Shown in pieces: positions 62,415 to 64,000 of a DNA stretch of 64,000 nt. A program made the translations under genes and the position numbers. This DNA comes from an uncultured Alistipes sp. (lineage in GTDB: Bacteria; Bacteroidota; Bacteroidia; Bacteroidales; Rikenellaceae). The notes under the pieces are model-generated. The model did not search any database. It had not been told where the DNA came from and saw nothing but the letters and a program-made list of their open reading frames with translations. The stretch is from assembly GCA_900541585.1 (NCBI GenBank), contig UQKD01000004.1, forward strand, positions 1-64,000. Reading direction: 5' to 3'. Each line of letters starts with the position of its first letter. Position 1 is the first letter of the stretch.

Positions 62415-64000
62415 CTACTGCTCCGTGTCGCTCACGAACTTTTTCGGAAGCACGCCGAACTGCTTCTGGAAACACTTGGCGAAGTAGGACGTGGAACTGA
62501 ACCCGACCATGTAGCAGACCTCGTTGATGTGGTAACGCTTGTCCTTGAGCAGCCGGGCCGCGGTTTTCAGCCGTTCGAGACGCAGGTAATCGTTCGGGGT
62601 CATATCCAGCACGCCCTTGATCTTGCGGTAGAAGCTCGCCCGGCTCATGTGCACCATCTCGGCGATGTCGTTGATCTTGAACTCGGGATCGCTGAGGTTC
62701 GCATGGATGATCTCCTGCAGCCGGACGATGAAATCCGTATCGGCCGAGGAGGTCGCCATGGTGTTGGCCAGCACCAGGGGATTTTTCGAAAAGGCCTCGC
62801 TCAATTTCTGCCGGCTCTTGATCAGGTTGGCGATCACCGACAGCAGGTAGTCTGACGAAAAGGGCTTTTCGACATAGGCGTCGGCCCCGGCGTCCATGCC
62901 CGAAATCTTCGAACGGAGGTTCGTCTTCGCCGTCAGCAGAATCAGGGGAATATGGCTGTAACGCAGGTCGTTCTTCACCCGCCGGCAAAGCTCGATGCCG
63001 TCCATCTTGGGCATCATGATGTCGCTGACGATCAGGTTGATGAAATTCTTCTCCAGCAGTTCCAGCGCCTCGACGCCGTTCTCGGCCGTGAGCACCGAAT
63101 AATTCTCCGACACCTGCCGCCGGATGAAGGCGCACATCTCGGGATTGTCCTCGACGACCAGGATGCTGTAAGCCTCCCAGCCCGGGTCGCCCCGCTCGTC
63201 GGGAATGCTCTCGGGATTCTCCTCCGAGGCGGGGTCCCCGGCATCCGCGGCCTCCTGCCGGCAGACCGGAATGGTCAGGACGAACTCGTTCAGCTCCCGG
63301 TCGCCGCCCATGACCAGCGTGCCGTGGTGCAGCTCGGCCAGGGAGCGCGACAGCGCCAGTCCGATGCCCGTCCCCGTCGACTCGCTTTTCCGGGTATGGC
63401 GGAAGAAGGGGGCGAAAATGGCCTCGCGCATCTCCGGGGGCACGACCTCGCCGTCGTTGGTCACCGTGACACGGAACGCGTTGTCCAGCATCGTCAGCTC
63501 GACGCGGATCATCGTCTCCGAATATTTCAGGGCGTTGTTCAGCAGGTTGCTCAAGATTTTGGTGAAGGCCTCGCGGTCGACCTGCGCATAAGCCTCCCCG
63601 CCGCCCAGTTCCAGTTCGAAGGTCTTGTGCTGCTGCTTGGCCGAAGAGCTGAACCGGTAGAAGGTCTCCTCGACGATGTCCGACACGTTCTGCCGCGTCA
63701 GGTTGAGCGACAGGTGCTCCTTCTCGATCTTCTGGAAGTCCAGCAGCTGGTTGGTCAGGTCGAGCAGGCGGTTGGTGTTGCGGTCCATGACGATCAGGTC
63801 CTCGGCCATGTTCCGGTCCATCGTCTTCTGCTTGGCGAGGATGTTCTCCAACGGTCCCTTGATCAGCGTCAGCGGCGTGCGGATCTCGTGCGCGATGTTG
63901 GTGAAAAAGCTGATCTTGGCGTTGTACAGCTCCCGCTCCTTCTCCCGCTCGAAAGCCTGGATATGCTGCTGCTGGCGGCGGATGTTGCGGCGCGTGTGGT
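62415..64000 (-). CDS. hybrid two-component sensor/regulator, C-terminal part (cut by the window edge)
   Basis: The last 528 codons of a larger gene. From the window edge inward: H-box FFTNIAHEIRTPLTLIKGPL (His near 63889), the kinase ATPase region with NLLNNALKYSE and STGTGIGLALS, a receiver (ILVVEDNPEMCAF, Asp in IVSDIMMPKMDGIEL, Lys in VEKPFS), and an AraC-type DNA-binding domain to the C-terminus (INDIAEMVHMSRASFYRKIK, CYMVGFSSTSYFAKCFQKQF). This is the HTCS layout of Bacteroidota, which usually controls glycan-use genes. The sensor domain lies outside, so the ligand is unknown. Confidence 0.94.
   Translation of the reverse strand, partial: HTRRNIRRQQQHIQAFEREKERELYNAKISFFTNIAHEIRTPLTLIKGPLENILAKQKTMDRNMAEDLIVMDRNTNRLLDLTNQLLDFQKIEKEHLSLNLTRQNVSDIVEETFYRFSSSAKQQHKTFELELGGGEAYAQVDREAFTKILSNLLNNALKYSETMIRVELTMLDNAFRVTVTNDGEVVPPEMREAIFAPFFRHTRKSESTGTGIGLALSRSLAELHHGTLVMGGDRELNEFVLTIPVCRQEAADAGDPASEENPESIPDERGDPGWEAYSILVVEDNPEMCAFIRRQVSENYSVLTAENGVEALELLEKNFINLIVSDIMMPKMDGIELCRRVKNDLRYSHIPLILLTAKTNLRSKISGMDAGADAYVEKPFSSDYLLSVIANLIKSRQKLSEAFSKNPLVLANTMATSSADTDFIVRLQEIIHANLSDPEFKINDIAEMVHMSRASFYRKIKGVLDMTPNDYLRLERLKTAARLLKDKRYHINEVCYMVGFSSTSYFAKCFQKQFGVLPKKFVSDTEQ

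Overview
The window is a chromosomal stretch of a Bacteroidota bacterium, most likely an Alistipes-like member of the Rikenellaceae. The evidence is high G+C coding DNA, promoters of the phylum type (a -7 box close to TAnnTTTG with TTG or TTTG about 19-20 bases upstream), menaquinone genes, a carbamoyltransferase of the N-succinylornithine type, a CarboxypepD_reg/SusC-type segment, and the start of a hybrid two-component system. The genus is inference. I see no prophage, insertion sequence, CRISPR array or plasmid gene.

Layout. 1-1.5 kb: a small uncertain ORF, tRNA-Ser(GGA), an iron-sulfur/flavodoxin-type oxidoreductase and a tiny cysteine-rich lipoprotein. 1.5-4.5 kb (minus): FtsX-like permease, ubiE/menG, a lipoprotein and a SPOR-like protein, three of them joined by 4-base overlaps. 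4.8-10.1 kb (plus): SDR enzyme, membrane zinc peptidase, then an SGNH / MBOAT / PAP2 cassette that looks like an envelope O-acylation system. 10.1-11.9 kb (minus): a secreted nuclease lipoprotein. 12-15.6 kb: lysS, a secreted phosphoesterase and tpiA. 15.7-17.5 kb: a secreted PHP phosphodiesterase and a MaoC protein.

17.6-36.7 kb (minus) is one almost unbroken str-S10-spc-alpha supercluster: rpsL, rpsG, fusA, then the S10, spc and alpha genes to rplQ, ended by a strong hairpin. It is broken twice: by about 190 bases between rpsJ and rplC that hold a dispersed repeat, and by 715 non-coding bases between rpsN and rpsH that hold a good internal promoter.

37-49 kb is mixed housekeeping: a seven-repeat lipoprotein, a second lipoprotein, leuS, an esterase, prfA, a lone MGMT-type domain, a plug/TonB-C mini-protein, menA, xseA, xseB, a methyltransferase, a PHP protein and a hemolysin-III protein. 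49.5-51.7 kb is a Rel-type (p)ppGpp synthetase whose hydrolase site is degraded.

51.7-60.3 kb is a complete arginine operon (GNAT, argG, argC, argD, argF', argB, argE, argH), probably running on succinylated intermediates. The window ends with a MuiA-like protein that carries an inserted CarboxypepD_reg segment and, convergent to it, the C-terminal part of a hybrid sensor kinase/AraC regulator that continues past the right edge.

The most unusual items are the interrupted ribosomal operon, the shared intergenic repeat at 33.2 and 52.4 kb, a tandemly duplicated promoter segment at 4.6-4.8 kb, the cysteine-rich lipoprotein, and several odd domain combinations. None is proven to be a new system.
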